A DNA stretch of 32,328 nucleotides from Candidatus Woesearchaeota archaeon (GCA_018303325.1 JAGVYH010000071.1:1-32328); one strand, 5' to 3'; counted from the first letter of the stretch, positions 1-8,373 are shown. Numbers and translations are program-made. Notes: a model not told the origin generated them from the sequence alone.

Positions 1-82
1 AGATTTTGAAAAAATTAATCTTGTAAGGCACAAAATTAATCCGCAATGGAATTATACAATCGGTTGAAATTGGCAATTTATT

Positions 83-313
83 TTATAGCAGTCCCTTAGC
101 TACTTCTACATAATTGTCCTCAATTCGCTCTCTTCTCTGTATAATAATATCTGGACTAAGGCCGAAACGAATGAGATTTCCGCTATACTTTTCTTCTGTA
201 ACAATAATAGGGTATATTCCTCTTTCCTGAAGGCTGATAATAAACCTTTTCGCTTTAGCTATTCCGCCATAACCTCCCACAAAACCAGTAAAAATCAGAT
301 ATTTTTCTTTCAT
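83..313 (-). CDS. Possible glycosyltransferase N-terminal fragment
   Basis: A 76-codon ORF starts at 313 with a Lys-rich MKEKYLIF beta-strand, then a glycine-rich loop (GFVGGYGGIAKAK) and an alternating strand/helix pattern (ERGIYPIIVTEE). This resembles the first Rossmann half of GT-B glycosyltransferases or related nucleotide-sugar enzymes, but a complete GT-B enzyme is 350-400 residues. After the stop at 83-85 the same frame stays open to the window edge (about 27 codons), so the gene may be interrupted by a nonsense codon, or the extension may be chance. It lies divergent to the Lrp/AsnC gene. The family assignment rests on general fold pattern only and is weak. Confidence 0.35.
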   Translation of the reverse strand: MKEKYLIFTGFVGGYGGIAKAKRFIISLQERGIYPIIVTEEKYSGNLIRFGLSPDIIIQRRERIEDNYVEVAKGLL

Positions 314-394
314 TGTTTTCTGAAATTTTAATTTCTTCCCTATTTCTAATTTATTATAGAGTTAATCAATTTGGAGTTAACTAATTCCAGTCTT

Positions 395-446
395 CAACAT
401 AGTAATGTTGTAGTTATCTTAGAATGCTAAACATTATGATATATCA
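395..446. promoter_or_regulatory. Palindromes upstream of Lrp/AsnC gene
   Basis: The 227-bp gap between the divergent genes contains a perfect inverted repeat CAACAT-AGTA-ATGTTG (395-410) and a perfect 10-bp palindrome TGATATATCA (437-446). Lrp/AsnC proteins usually autoregulate through palindromic sites near their own promoter, so these are candidate operators. Apart from AT-rich promoter-like sequence and a micro-ORF rejected below, I see nothing else in the gap. Confidence 0.3.
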
Positions 447-540
447 GATATATTAACACTTCTTGATGAAAATGAAAAAATTAAGCGATATATTTGAGGA
501 ATCAGAAAAATATTTAAAATAAAGATTATTTCTTTAAAGA

Positions 541-1014
541 ATGAATCAGAAAAAAGATAAGAAACTGGATAAAAAAGACCTCACACTTTTGCGGATGTTA
601 GATGCTAATGCTAGATTGCATATTTCAACTATCGCACAGCAGTTAGGGCTTACAGAAAATGCAGTAAGGTATAGAATAGAACGTTTGAAAATTAGGGGGT
701 ATTTTAGGGGTTACTCTTTAAGATTATCGGCAACACATTTTGGGAAAAATATTCAAGTCGTCTTTTCTGTTAATGTAAGGCCTGATTCATTGGCTTCTTC
801 ACTCAAAAAACTGGCACATTATCATGAGTTTACAAAAGTTTATCGGTGTTCCGGAGAATATTCTATTGTTTGTATTGGTTTTTTTAATGACAACGAACAT
901 TTAGAAGAATTTCTTAATAAGAAGATGCTTGTAGAAATCCCTGTAACTGACTGGGCAGAACATATAGTCCTCAAACGATATAAGAATGATGAGTTTAATA
1001 TAAAAATGATTTAA
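541..1014 (+). CDS. Lrp/AsnC-family transcriptional regulator
   Basis: The 157-residue product has the standard two-domain layout. An N-terminal winged HTH covers residues about 10-60, with the DKKDLTLLRMLDANAR opening and the recognition region LGLTENAVRYRIERLK. A C-terminal ligand/oligomerisation (RAM-like) domain of alternating strands follows (VVFSVNVRPD, VYRCSGEYSIVCIGF). Length and order match archaeal Lrp/AsnC regulators, which bind promoter DNA as dimers or octamers and sense amino acids or other metabolites. The ligand cannot be read from the sequence. It is a single gene, convergent with the exchanger gene downstream with only 76 bp between them. Candidate operator palindromes lie upstream. 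Confidence 0.9.
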   Translation: MNQKKDKKLDKKDLTLLRMLDANARLHISTIAQQLGLTENAVRYRIERLKIRGYFRGYSLRLSATHFGKNIQVVFSVNVRPDSLASSLKKLAHYHEFTKVYRCSGEYSIVCIGFFNDNEHLEEFLNKKMLVEIPVTDWAEHIVLKRYKNDEFNIKMI

Positions 1015-1090
1015 TTGAGTTTTACGAAATACCTTTTGAAAAAGACATAATACTTTTTTAGTATATCTTTGAGATAATCAAGATTTTCAG

Positions 1091-2044
1091 CTAGCCAATC
1101 ATGCCTTTTGTGAAAAATTCTACGAATACAAATAAAAGATACAATAAAATAAGGGCTATGCCTTCTATAACATACAGTTTATATCCAATATAGAAGAAAG
1201 TTGTAAAGAGAAACGCAGAAACAATTAGAAATGCTGCACCTATCATGAATAATGTTACATTTGCAGTGATTGGCATGATTAATGAAACTATTCCTAAAAT
1301 GAGAGTTGAGTTAACGACAATTGTACCAACTTGGTCTCCAATTGCCATTTCTCCTTTACCTTTCAAAGTAGCAATAATACCAAAAGTCATCTCAGGCAAT
1401 ACTGTTCCAAGTGAAATTAAAAAGAAGCCAACCATTATAAGAGGCATGTTCATATCTATTGCCAATAATTTTCCATAATGAATTATATACTTCGCACTGA
1501 AAAACATAATTATAAGCAATACCATAAATAATGAGGTATTGAAGACTGCCCCATACCTGCTTATATTATCTTCTAATGGCTTTTTGAATCCTTTTCTTTC
1601 CTTTACTAAATGATAGATATACATACAGAATGTTGCTATTAAGATAATGCCATCTATTCTTCCAAGTTTTCCGTCTACCAAGAAAAGTATTAACGGCAAT
1701 ATTGCTACACTAATCATATAAACAGATTCTTTTTTTGTCTGTCTTGTTTTTATCTTAGCTCCTCTGCTCACAAGTATTATCATACCTGTAACTAATGTTA
1801 AGTTAAGGATATTTGCCCCAATGATGTTGCCAAGGCTTAAAGCAGGGCTCTTTTCTACTGCTGAGCTGATACCGACAAAAAGCTCTGGCAAAGAAGTTGC
1901 TATTGCCATAATTATAAATCCGGCTGTGAATTCAGTTATTCTTAAAAAACGTGCAATGTTTTCAAGCGCTCTGACTAATAAACTGCTTGAACTGAACAAA
2001 ATAACTGCGCTTACAATAAATAATATTAAATTAATCCATTCCAT
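1091..2044 (-). CDS. CaCA-family sodium/calcium-type exchanger (YrbG-like)
   Basis: The 317-residue integral membrane protein has about ten hydrophobic segments and the internal duplication that defines the Ca2+/cation antiporter superfamily. The first alpha-repeat is near residues 45-85 (ATSLPELFVGISS followed by GNIIGANILN). The second is near 205-245 (LGTVLPEMTFGI followed by GDQVGTIVVNST). The acidic residue in each LPE motif is the expected ion-binding site. The second repeat is less canonical (GDQVGT in place of GNVVGS), so the ion (Ca2+, Na+ or another) is uncertain. It lies 142 bp downstream of the P-type ATPase on the same strand, which suggests joint cation extrusion. Confidence 0.88.
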   Translation of the reverse strand: MEWINLILFIVSAVILFSSSSLLVRALENIARFLRITEFTAGFIIMAIATSLPELFVGISSAVEKSPALSLGNIIGANILNLTLVTGMIILVSRGAKIKTRQTKKESVYMISVAILPLILFLVDGKLGRIDGIILIATFCMYIYHLVKERKGFKKPLEDNISRYGAVFNTSLFMVLLIIMFFSAKYIIHYGKLLAIDMNMPLIMVGFFLISLGTVLPEMTFGIIATLKGKGEMAIGDQVGTIVVNSTLILGIVSLIMPITANVTLFMIGAAFLIVSAFLFTTFFYIGYKLYVIEGIALILLYLLFVFVEFFTKGMIG

Positions 2045-2186
2045 GTTTTTTCTTTGGGAGATTGTTCTTTATAATATTATTCTTTTATTTGATTCTCTTT
2101 TACTATTCCACATCTGTTTTATTGCCTACATTTTTTGAGAAAAGTTACTTTTCTTTCTCTTCCTTTTTATTTCTAATCTTTCTTTC

Positions 2187-4871
2187 TTAATCATCCTTTT
2201 GATGTTTGTTAATCTTCTTCTTTGTTTCTGTTCTTGTTTGTTCTATAAATATCTTAATCAATTCACCTATTATCAAGATGGGTACAGATGCTAATCCTAT
2301 GATTATTATTTCTTTGAATGTTAGGCTGGTTGTTCCGAAAAACGATTGTAATAATGGTGCCTTGATAATAATAATCTGAACCCCAAAAGATATTATGATT
2401 GACAATAACAACAGCCAGTTTGGGTTCAGCTTATAAAACGGAGATTTGAAAGCCCTGAAATTCAGAGCATTAAACCCTTCCAGAAAAACAATTCCAGTGA
2501 AAGCAATTGTCTGTGCTTTTAGAGCATCTCCTGAATCTATAACCGTTAATATTAGCAATATGGATACACAGATATACATAGATATAGCAATCCATATCAT
2601 CAGCAATTTTGTATTGAACAAATCAGCTTTTTCTGGTTTTCTAGTCATTATATCTGCCTCTGGTTCCTCAAAACTCAGGGTTAAGGCGATAATACCGTCA
2701 CTAACTAAATTTATCCATAAAATCTGAATTGGCAGTAAAATAAGCATTGGAAGACCAAGCCTAGAGCCAAAAATAAGAGCAATGACAATAATAAGTATCT
2801 CAGCGAGATTTGTGCTCAATAAGTAATATGAAAATTTTTTTATATTGTCAAAAACACGTCTCCCTTCTTCCACAGCGTGTACAATAGACGAGAAATTGTC
2901 ATCAATCAAAATCATGTCTGAGACATCTCTTGAGAGATCTGTTCCTCTAATCCCCATTGCAATTCCAATATCTGCTTTTTTTAGTGCAGGTGCATCATTA
3001 ACACCATCTCCTGTTACTGCTACAACCTCATTTTCTTTGTTTTCCTTCAACAAGCTTACAATCCTTAATTTGTCTTTCGGCGTAACTCTGGCAAATATAG
3101 AATATTCTTTAATCTTTTTTTTCAGTTCACTATCACTCATTTTTTCAAGTTCTTTTCCAGTAATCACTTTCTCAGATAAACCTATCTGTCTTGCTACAGC
3201 CAAAGCAGTAATATCAGAATCACCAGTTATCATCTTGATTGTAATTCCTGCTTTTTTGCATTCTTTAATAGCATCCTTTACCTCAGGTCTTGGCGGATCT
3301 AATAATCCTTCAAATCCAACAAATGTTAATCCAGACTCAGCATGGCTCTGGTTTATCTTTGTAATTTTTAATGAGACTTTTTTAAAGGCAAACCCAAGCA
3401 CTCTTAATCCTTCACCAGCAAGGGTTTTGTAGATTTTTTCAAGTTCTTTTCTTCTTTTTTCGCTTAAATAAACATATTTCCCATTAATCAATTCATATTT
3501 TGAAAGTTTGATTATATTTTCCGGTGCACCCTTGACATAGCTTTTGTACATATTGTCTTTGCCCCTGACAATAGTCATAAACTTTCTTGAGGAGGTAAAG
3601 GCAAACTCATGAATCCTAGGTTCTTTTCTTGTTAATTCTTCTTTGTCAAAGCCAAAACTATGAGCAGCTTTCAGCAGCGCTTGCTCAGTTGGATCACCAA
3701 AGAAGACATATTCACCTTCCTTTTCTCCATCCTGCTCCATCCTCGCATTATTGCAGAGGCAGTTTATCTTTAAAAGCATCTCACTGCTTAAATCTTTCTT
3801 GAGTTTTTCAGAAATTAAAGCATTTGCATCATGAAACCTTTTGTTAAAATAAAATTTATTCACCATCATCTTTTCTTCTGTAATTGTTCCGGTTTTATCA
3901 GAACAGATTACAGTCACCCTACCTAATGTTTCTGCTGCAGGCAGCCTTCTTATAAGGCATTTAACATTATGCATTCGTTTGATGGCTATAGCAAGGCAAA
4001 TGGTTATTACAGCAGGCAAACCTTCAGGAACAGCAGCAACAGCCAAACTTATTGCTGTAAAAAACATATTCAGTTTATTCATTCCAAGATAAATTCCAAC
4101 AACAGTTATGATTATACAACCTATTATTACAACAATACCTATTTTTTTGGCAAAATCATTTAGTTTAACCTGCAGAGGTGTTTTTTCCTTTTCTACATCT
4201 TGAACTAGGGAAGCAATTTTACCAAATTCAGTTTTCATTCCTGTGCTTATTACAACTGCTTTTCCAGAACCATTTGTTATGGTTGTTCCTGAATACAGCA
4301 TATTCACTCTTTCAGTAAGAGAAATCTCATTTTTAATCCTTTTTGCATCTTTGTCAACAGGAATGCTCTCGCCTGTTAAGATTGCTTCATTGCACTGAAG
4401 CTGATGGCTTTCTATAATCCTTGCATCGCCAGGGATCTTGTCACCCTCATGCAAAATAATAATATCACCAGGCACAATGTCTTTTATAGATATTTCATAA
4501 AGAATGCCTTCTCTGATTACTTTTGTTTTAGGCTGAAGCATTTTTTTCAGATTTTGAATTGCTTTTTCAGCTCTGTAATTCTGTACAAAACCAATAATAA
4601 CATTCAAAATAATAATAGCCATTATTGCATAAAAGTCAAACAAATGGTGCATCAGTAATGAGATAAAAGCAGCAATCATGAGAAGGTAAACAAAAAAAGA
4701 ATTAAACTGTGAGAAAAACATCTTTAGGATAGAAAAGGATACTTTTTTCTCTAATTCATTATGCCCGTAATAACTTAATCTTTTTTGTACCTCTTTTTTT
4801 GTTAAGCCCTTTTCATTTGTTTTGAGCAGTTTAAGTACTTCCTTAACACTTAAAGTGTGCCAATTGTTCAT
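2187..4871 (-). CDS. P2A-type cation (Ca2+-like) transporting P-type ATPase
   Basis: At 894 residues this is a full-length P-type ATPase. In order: cation-ATPase N-terminal domain (1-75); actuator domain with TGES at 166-169; M4 motif VPEGLP (281-286); phosphorylation site SDKTGT with Asp325; nucleotide domain KGAP (447-450); MITGD (547-551); hinge TGDGVNDAP (620-628); and six C-terminal membrane segments. M5 carries N688 and E691 (STNLAE) and M6 carries N721 and D725 (NLVSDG). This matches the PMR1/SERCA-like P2A pattern of Ca2+-binding side chains, so Ca2+ or Mn2+ export is the likely role. Start at 4871 gives a complete N-domain. The CaCA exchanger follows on the same strand. Confidence 0.93.
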   Translation of the reverse strand: MNNWHTLSVKEVLKLLKTNEKGLTKKEVQKRLSYYGHNELEKKVSFSILKMFFSQFNSFFVYLLMIAAFISLLMHHLFDFYAIMAIIILNVIIGFVQNYRAEKAIQNLKKMLQPKTKVIREGILYEISIKDIVPGDIIILHEGDKIPGDARIIESHQLQCNEAILTGESIPVDKDAKRIKNEISLTERVNMLYSGTTITNGSGKAVVISTGMKTEFGKIASLVQDVEKEKTPLQVKLNDFAKKIGIVVIIGCIIITVVGIYLGMNKLNMFFTAISLAVAAVPEGLPAVITICLAIAIKRMHNVKCLIRRLPAAETLGRVTVICSDKTGTITEEKMMVNKFYFNKRFHDANALISEKLKKDLSSEMLLKINCLCNNARMEQDGEKEGEYVFFGDPTEQALLKAAHSFGFDKEELTRKEPRIHEFAFTSSRKFMTIVRGKDNMYKSYVKGAPENIIKLSKYELINGKYVYLSEKRRKELEKIYKTLAGEGLRVLGFAFKKVSLKITKINQSHAESGLTFVGFEGLLDPPRPEVKDAIKECKKAGITIKMITGDSDITALAVARQIGLSEKVITGKELEKMSDSELKKKIKEYSIFARVTPKDKLRIVSLLKENKENEVVAVTGDGVNDAPALKKADIGIAMGIRGTDLSRDVSDMILIDDNFSSIVHAVEEGRRVFDNIKKFSYYLLSTNLAEILIIVIALIFGSRLGLPMLILLPIQILWINLVSDGIIALTLSFEEPEADIMTRKPEKADLFNTKLLMIWIAISMYICVSILLILTVIDSGDALKAQTIAFTGIVFLEGFNALNFRAFKSPFYKLNPNWLLLLSIIISFGVQIIIIKAPLLQSFFGTTSLTFKEIIIIGLASVPILIIGELIKIFIEQTRTETKKKINKHQKDD

Positions 4872-5002
4872 TTTTCCTCTTTTTTCAAACTTTTTAACTA
4901 TTCTTACTCAAAATAAGATGATATTTAAATTTTTGCATATCTTTGTTTCATCCAAAAATTCAACAATGGTTCTTTCTACACAAAACAAAATCCGTTTCAC
5001 AT

Positions 5003-5024
5003 GAGCTGTTAAGTTAGCGAGACC
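5003..5024 (+). repeat. Left terminal inverted repeat of the element
   Basis: This is the left copy of the 22-bp inverted repeat. It differs from the reverse complement of 8413-8434 at only three positions (8, 13 and 15). The direct repeat TCCGTTTCAC (4991-5000) lies two bases outside. Confidence 0.6.
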
Positions 5025-5034
5025 CAAGCGTAAA

Positions 5035-5043
5035 CTTTATATA
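5035..5043 (+). promoter_or_regulatory. TATA box for the 173-aa gene
   Basis: The sequence CTTTATATA is centred about 27 nt before the ATG at 5066, so transcription would begin at or close to the start codon (leaderless). Confidence 0.5.
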
Positions 5044-5065
5044 GGATTTTAATATTAGTCTTTAT

Positions 5066-5587
5066 ATGAGGTTTAAAAGGAAAGGAGAAGAACATACAGC
5101 CATAAAAGAAATTAAACTCTTTGATGGTACGGTTATAGGTGTTTTTGAAGGTAGTAGAGGGGCAAATCCAGATCATGATATTCTTATTAAATATCAAGAA
5201 CAAGGTAAGAGATTAAGAACACCTAAACATATTCATTGGGTTATTGATTTACTTATTAAAAAGGAGCATAATAGAAAACTCACTCTTGAATTTATGAAAT
5301 ACTTAAGGAATATGTATGAAAAAGTAGAGGCATTTAAGAGTAAAGAAGATCGAAAAAATTGCGAATTAAAACAAACCACGTTGGCAAAACTCAAACCTTT
5401 TGAAGAATTAAATGAATATGGTGAATATAAAGTTGAGTTTATAGGGCATCTTATAGAACTAATGATAAAAATGGAGAAAAATACTCCGCCTGAAAAACCC
5501 GCAAGAGTATTCAAGGAGTTAATGGATGCAATGATTCAGGAAAAAGAAATATTTGTCATAGTAAGTAAAGCTACACAGATTGGGTAA
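5066..5587 (+). CDS. Uncharacterised 173-aa protein paired with a methyltransferase
   Basis: I do not recognise the family. The N-terminal third is rich in short strands (AIKEIKLFDGTVIGVFEG), followed by NPDHDILIKYQEQGK, a charged RTPKHIHWVIDLLIKK segment, and long amphipathic helices to the C-terminus. There is no signal peptide or membrane segment. The start at 5066 is supported by a TATA box. The gene is convergent with the methyltransferase gene, with two bases between the stop codons, and lies inside the putative transposon. A restriction endonuclease or other methyltransferase partner is therefore an attractive but unproven idea. The acidic/Lys stretch near residues 54-61 is only loosely like a PD-(D/E)xK nuclease core. 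Confidence 0.75.
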   Translation: MRFKRKGEEHTAIKEIKLFDGTVIGVFEGSRGANPDHDILIKYQEQGKRLRTPKHIHWVIDLLIKKEHNRKLTLEFMKYLRNMYEKVEAFKSKEDRKNCELKQTTLAKLKPFEELNEYGEYKVEFIGHLIELMIKMEKNTPPEKPARVFKELMDAMIQEKEIFVIVSKATQIG

Positions 5588-5589
5588 GA

Positions 5590-6351
5590 TCAAATTAATG
5601 TCGCTTGTGAAAGTCTTTTTCTAGCAATATCTAAATATTTTTTCTCTTTCTCTATTCCTATGGAATTTCTACCCATCGTTTTAGCCATTACTGATGTAGT
5701 ACCAGAACCAACAAAAGGATCTAAAACTAAATCTTCCTTATTTGTACATGATAGGATAATTCTTCTTAATAATTCCTCTGGTTTTTGTGTTGGATGTTCT
5801 CCAGCCCATTTTTCTTTTCTTGGTGTTAAGGTTATACTCCAGACATTTCTTGTTTGCTTTCCTTTTGGATTTATGGGATCTTCTATATCTTTTTTTGTTT
5901 GTTCATAATTAAAAGTCCACTTTGTTTTAGAATGATTTTTAACAGCCCATATTAAATGTTCTGTACTCTCTGTGAACATTCTACACGTTATGTTAGGTTG
6001 TGCATTTGGCTTAAACCACACAATGCTATTATTTATCTTAAAATCTAATTGATGTAAAATAAACCCCATCAAATAAATATTATGAAAAGAACCACAAACC
6101 CAAAAACTTCCACCATGTTTTAAAATTCGCATACATTCACTGATCCATTTTAAACTAAAATCAAAATATTCATCTTTTGAGAATATATCCCACGCTTCTT
6201 CTAAAGTTATGTGTTTTGAATATTTCCAACCTAAACCGTTCTTTTTAGCTAAACCATAAGGTGGATCTGCAAAAACTAAATCTACTGATTCGTCTGGAAT
6301 TTTCTTTAGTTCTTCTAAACAATCTCCCAAAATAAATTTATGTTCTGTCAT
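5590..6351 (-). CDS. Beta-class DNA adenine/cytosine-N4 methyltransferase
   Basis: The 253-residue enzyme carries the catalytic motif IV DPPY at 29-32 near the N-terminus. The SAM-binding motif I (DPFVGSGTT, 211-219) and HPTQKP (186-191) lie near the C-terminus. This order defines the beta group of amino-methyltransferases, of the M.HinfI/CcrM type. It would transfer a methyl group from SAM to an exocyclic amine in a short DNA target; the recognition sequence cannot be deduced. Length is compact, with no extra C-terminal DNA-binding domain. It starts 7 nt after the stop of the AbrB-like gene, so the two are probably co-transcribed, and it is convergent with the 173-aa gene. It could be one half of a restriction-modification pair or an orphan maintenance enzyme. 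Confidence 0.92.
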   Translation of the reverse strand: MTEHKFILGDCLEELKKIPDESVDLVFADPPYGLAKKNGLGWKYSKHITLEEAWDIFSKDEYFDFSLKWISECMRILKHGGSFWVCGSFHNIYLMGFILHQLDFKINNSIVWFKPNAQPNITCRMFTESTEHLIWAVKNHSKTKWTFNYEQTKKDIEDPINPKGKQTRNVWSITLTPRKEKWAGEHPTQKPEELLRRIILSCTNKEDLVLDPFVGSGTTSVMAKTMGRNSIGIEKEKKYLDIARKRLSQATLI

Positions 6352-6358
6352 ATTATCA

Positions 6359-6538
6359 TTACTCTTTTTTTGGTTCTTTATCTTTCTTAATTAGTAATTT
6401 TTCTCCTTTTATTACTGATTCTAGCATTTGTCCTTCTTTCCAACCCAATTTGTCTATTATGGAAGGTTTGATTACTATCACATATTTAGGGTATTCTACA
6501 TTACCTATTTTCTTAGATAATTGCTTTTGTAGTCTCAT
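6359..6538 (-). CDS. AbrB/SpoVT-like DNA-binding protein (59 aa)
   Basis: A 59-codon ORF begins at 6538 and reads MRLQKQLSKKIGN, then YPKYVIVIKPSIIDKLGWKE and GQMLESVIKGEKLLIKK. The swapped-hairpin pattern with the LGWKEGQ turn is typical of AbrB-like DNA-binding domains, found in archaeal regulators and antitoxins. The ATG lies 29 nt from a TATA box centred near 6567 on the minus strand, so the message is probably leaderless. The methyltransferase gene follows after 7 nt. Four GGTACC-type sites sit upstream, so autoregulation and control of the divergent transposase promoter are likely but inferred. Confidence 0.8.
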   Translation of the reverse strand: MRLQKQLSKKIGNVEYPKYVIVIKPSIIDKLGWKEGQMLESVIKGEKLLIKKDKEPKKE

Positions 6539-6540
6539 AA

Positions 6541-6655
6541 ATTTACAATAGGTACCTACCCATTTATATACTTTTCGGTACAGAAAACTATATATTGTAA
6601 TTGTTATTATTCGGTACCGAAATACTTATATACTTTCGGTACCTACCATATTACT
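6541..6655. promoter_or_regulatory. Divergent promoter with four GGTACC operator-like sites
   Basis: The gap between the AbrB-like gene (minus) and the transposase (plus) has two TATA boxes: about 6563-6570 read leftwards and 6625-6632 read rightwards. Each is 27-29 nt from a start codon. Four related sites occur: GGTACC at 6551-6556, TTTCGGTACAGAAA at 6573-6586, the perfect palindrome TTCGGTACCGAA at 6610-6621, and TTTCGGTACC at 6634-6643. The first and last sit between a TATA box and its transcription start, where a bound repressor would block initiation. The AbrB-like protein is the obvious candidate binder. Confidence 0.65.
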
Positions 6656-7534
6656 ATGGAAAACGTAATAAAATGCAAACATTGTAACGGAAAGAACTTT
6701 ATTAAGAAAGGGCTTAGGCAAACACAAAATAGGGGAAAAATACAGGTTTATAGGTGCTTAGATTGTGGTAAGAAGTTTACCAATGATGAAGGCTTTTATC
6801 GTATGCGAAACAACCCTGAAAAGATAACATCAGCTATTGACCTTTATTTTTCTAACCTTTCAAGCAGAAAGGTAAGGAACTATTTTAGACGCCATTTAGA
6901 GCATAATTCAAGTCATGTAACTGTTTTAGATTGGGCTAGAAGATATACATTAAAAGTGCATAATTACGTCAATAAACTGCAACCAAAACTAAGCGGTCAA
7001 TATTATGCAGATGAGACTGAAATAGATAGGGGAAAAGTTAATGACAAGTTTTGGTGCTGTGTTGATTGGGAAACTAGGTTTATTGTTGATACTCATTACA
7101 GCTTAACTTCAAATATTGAAGAAGCTAAAACCTTTCTGGAAAAAGTAAAGCAAAAAGGAAAGCCAAAATACATTCAAACTGATTCAGCAATGTTTTATCC
7201 ACAAGCCATGAGAAAAGTATTTTCTTCTCATTCATATCATACTACTTATCATGGAGAACCAAGAGTAAAGCATATAGTTAATAACGTACATAAAACAGGA
7301 AGGCATAACGTAAGAATTGAAACTGTCTTTTCTAAGATAAAAGATAGAGTTGATGACTTTAGGGGATTGAAAGCTCTTTGGTCTGCTCCCATTTTGATGG
7401 CTGGAATTGTTTTACAGCATAACTACATAGAAGAGCATACAACGACAGGAAAAGTGCCTTGCGAATTGGCTAATCTGAAACTTGAAACAGGACAGAATAG
7501 ATGGTTAAGATTAATAAGATTGGCAAGTAATTAA
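6656..7534 (+). CDS. IS6/IS240-like DDE transposase with zinc ribbon
   Basis: The 292-residue protein starts with a four-cysteine zinc ribbon (C7, C10, C34, C37), then a helical HTH-like segment (about 55-110), then an RNase H-fold catalytic domain. The likely triad is D119 (YADETEI), D176 (IQTDSAMF) and E222 (VRIETVFSKIK), with K229 in the expected helix and a downstream FRGLKALWSA block typical of IS6/IS240 proteins. It would cut and join element ends in the 22-bp inverted repeats. The start at 6656 lies 27 nt after a TATA box. Its last four bases overlap the convergent membrane-protein ORF, so no private IS end follows the gene. The ends used are probably those of the larger element. Family placement could also be an unclassified archaeal DDE group. 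Confidence 0.85.
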   Translation: MENVIKCKHCNGKNFIKKGLRQTQNRGKIQVYRCLDCGKKFTNDEGFYRMRNNPEKITSAIDLYFSNLSSRKVRNYFRRHLEHNSSHVTVLDWARRYTLKVHNYVNKLQPKLSGQYYADETEIDRGKVNDKFWCCVDWETRFIVDTHYSLTSNIEEAKTFLEKVKQKGKPKYIQTDSAMFYPQAMRKVFSSHSYHTTYHGEPRVKHIVNNVHKTGRHNVRIETVFSKIKDRVDDFRGLKALWSAPILMAGIVLQHNYIEEHTTTGKVPCELANLKLETGQNRWLRLIRLASN

Positions 7535-8097
7535 TCTTCATTTGGTTTGTTTGGTTTTGATTTCTCTAACTTTTCTGCTTCATCTAATAATCTTCTTGAT
7601 TTTTCAATCATATCTTCAAATTCACCAGTCAACATTTCTTTTAACTCTATAAAAACTTTTACACAAATTATGACAAATAATATTACTCCAAATAAAATAA
7701 AACATTGAGATAGTAATAATATATTTGATTGAGAAATAAAAGAAAACTTAATGCCTACAAGGTCTATTAAAGGTAGTATTGCAGACAATGATAAAAATAT
7801 GACGTCAATCAATACTCCCCATATTACCCAAAATGGTAATTTAGAGTAGGTTTCAAATTTTTCTTTTTGTTCTTTTAATTGTGTATACAACTCTTCATTT
7901 CTTAAATCCTCTTTTAATTTACTTAGTGTGTTTTTAAGTTTTTGTTGGTATTCCTCAAACTTTTTAACTTGTTTACCTATTATTTGTGGTTTAAAATTAG
8001 GGATTATTATAGCATATAACGCGAGTATCAATCCTAATCTTATAAAACCTGTTTGTATGATGAACTCCTCAAAAACTAAAATTTATTGTGGTGTCAT
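7531..8097 (-). pseudogene. Membrane protein gene with in-frame stop at codon 5
   Basis: The intact part (7531-8031, 166 codons if read from TTG) encodes a hydrophobic start, a charged coiled-coil-like segment (KFEEYQQKLKN through YTQLKEQKEKF), two central membrane helices and a charged helical tail ending in KSKPNKPNED. The same frame stays open upstream to a TAA at 8083-8085, and four codons before that is an ATG (8097) overlapping the stop of the preceding small gene as ATGA. The natural start thus looks to be 8097, with a nonsense codon at position 5. The TTG at 8031 falls inside a membrane helix and has no adjacent ribosome site, so it is a poor start. No family recognised. Confidence 0.55.
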
Positions 8098-8284
8098 TTT
8101 CTACTCCTTACTAAGTTTTTAAATCCACGTGAAAGTATAAAAAAACCTATTGCAAGAATCAACATAACACCACTTAAAATTGTAATTTGGAGAGTTGACA
8201 ATAATAACAAAACAGCCCACCCAGAATAAAAAATTGCTAAAAAAGGAATATAACTTGAAAAGTAAATATTGTTTTTCTTCTCAT
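8094..8284 (-). pseudogene. Small two-helix membrane protein, frameshifted
   Basis: An ATG at 8284 lies about 29 nt after a TATA-like ATTTAAATA (about 8309-8317). It reads MRRKTIFTFQVIFLF and stops right after a run of six T. The alternative frame from that run continues LAIFYSGWAVLLLLSTLQ, then a second hydrophobic helix, ending with GFKNLVRSRK and a TGA at 8096-8094. Adding one T to the homopolymer would give a coherent 63-residue protein with two membrane helices and positively charged ends. This can be a real frameshift, a sequencing error in a homopolymer, or a programmed -1 shift. Its stop overlaps the ATG of the next gene, as expected for a two-gene operon. Confidence 0.45.
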
Positions 8285-8373
8285 ATAATTGTCGTAATCA
8301 TCGACTTTATTTAAATTTTCTTGTTTTCTCAAGAACTGACACCCCTTCGATTACCACTTCCGAAAGGGCTTGA

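Noticed and set aside
466-522. 18-codon ORF (MKMKKLSDIFEESEKYLK) upstream of the Lrp/AsnC gene
   Set aside because: Too short, with no ribosome site; could be a leader peptide but nothing supports it.
2845-3432. 195-codon plus-strand ORF opposite the P-type ATPase
   Set aside because: It lies entirely antisense to a well-supported gene with every P-type ATPase motif; its Ser-rich product is a shadow of the opposite frame.
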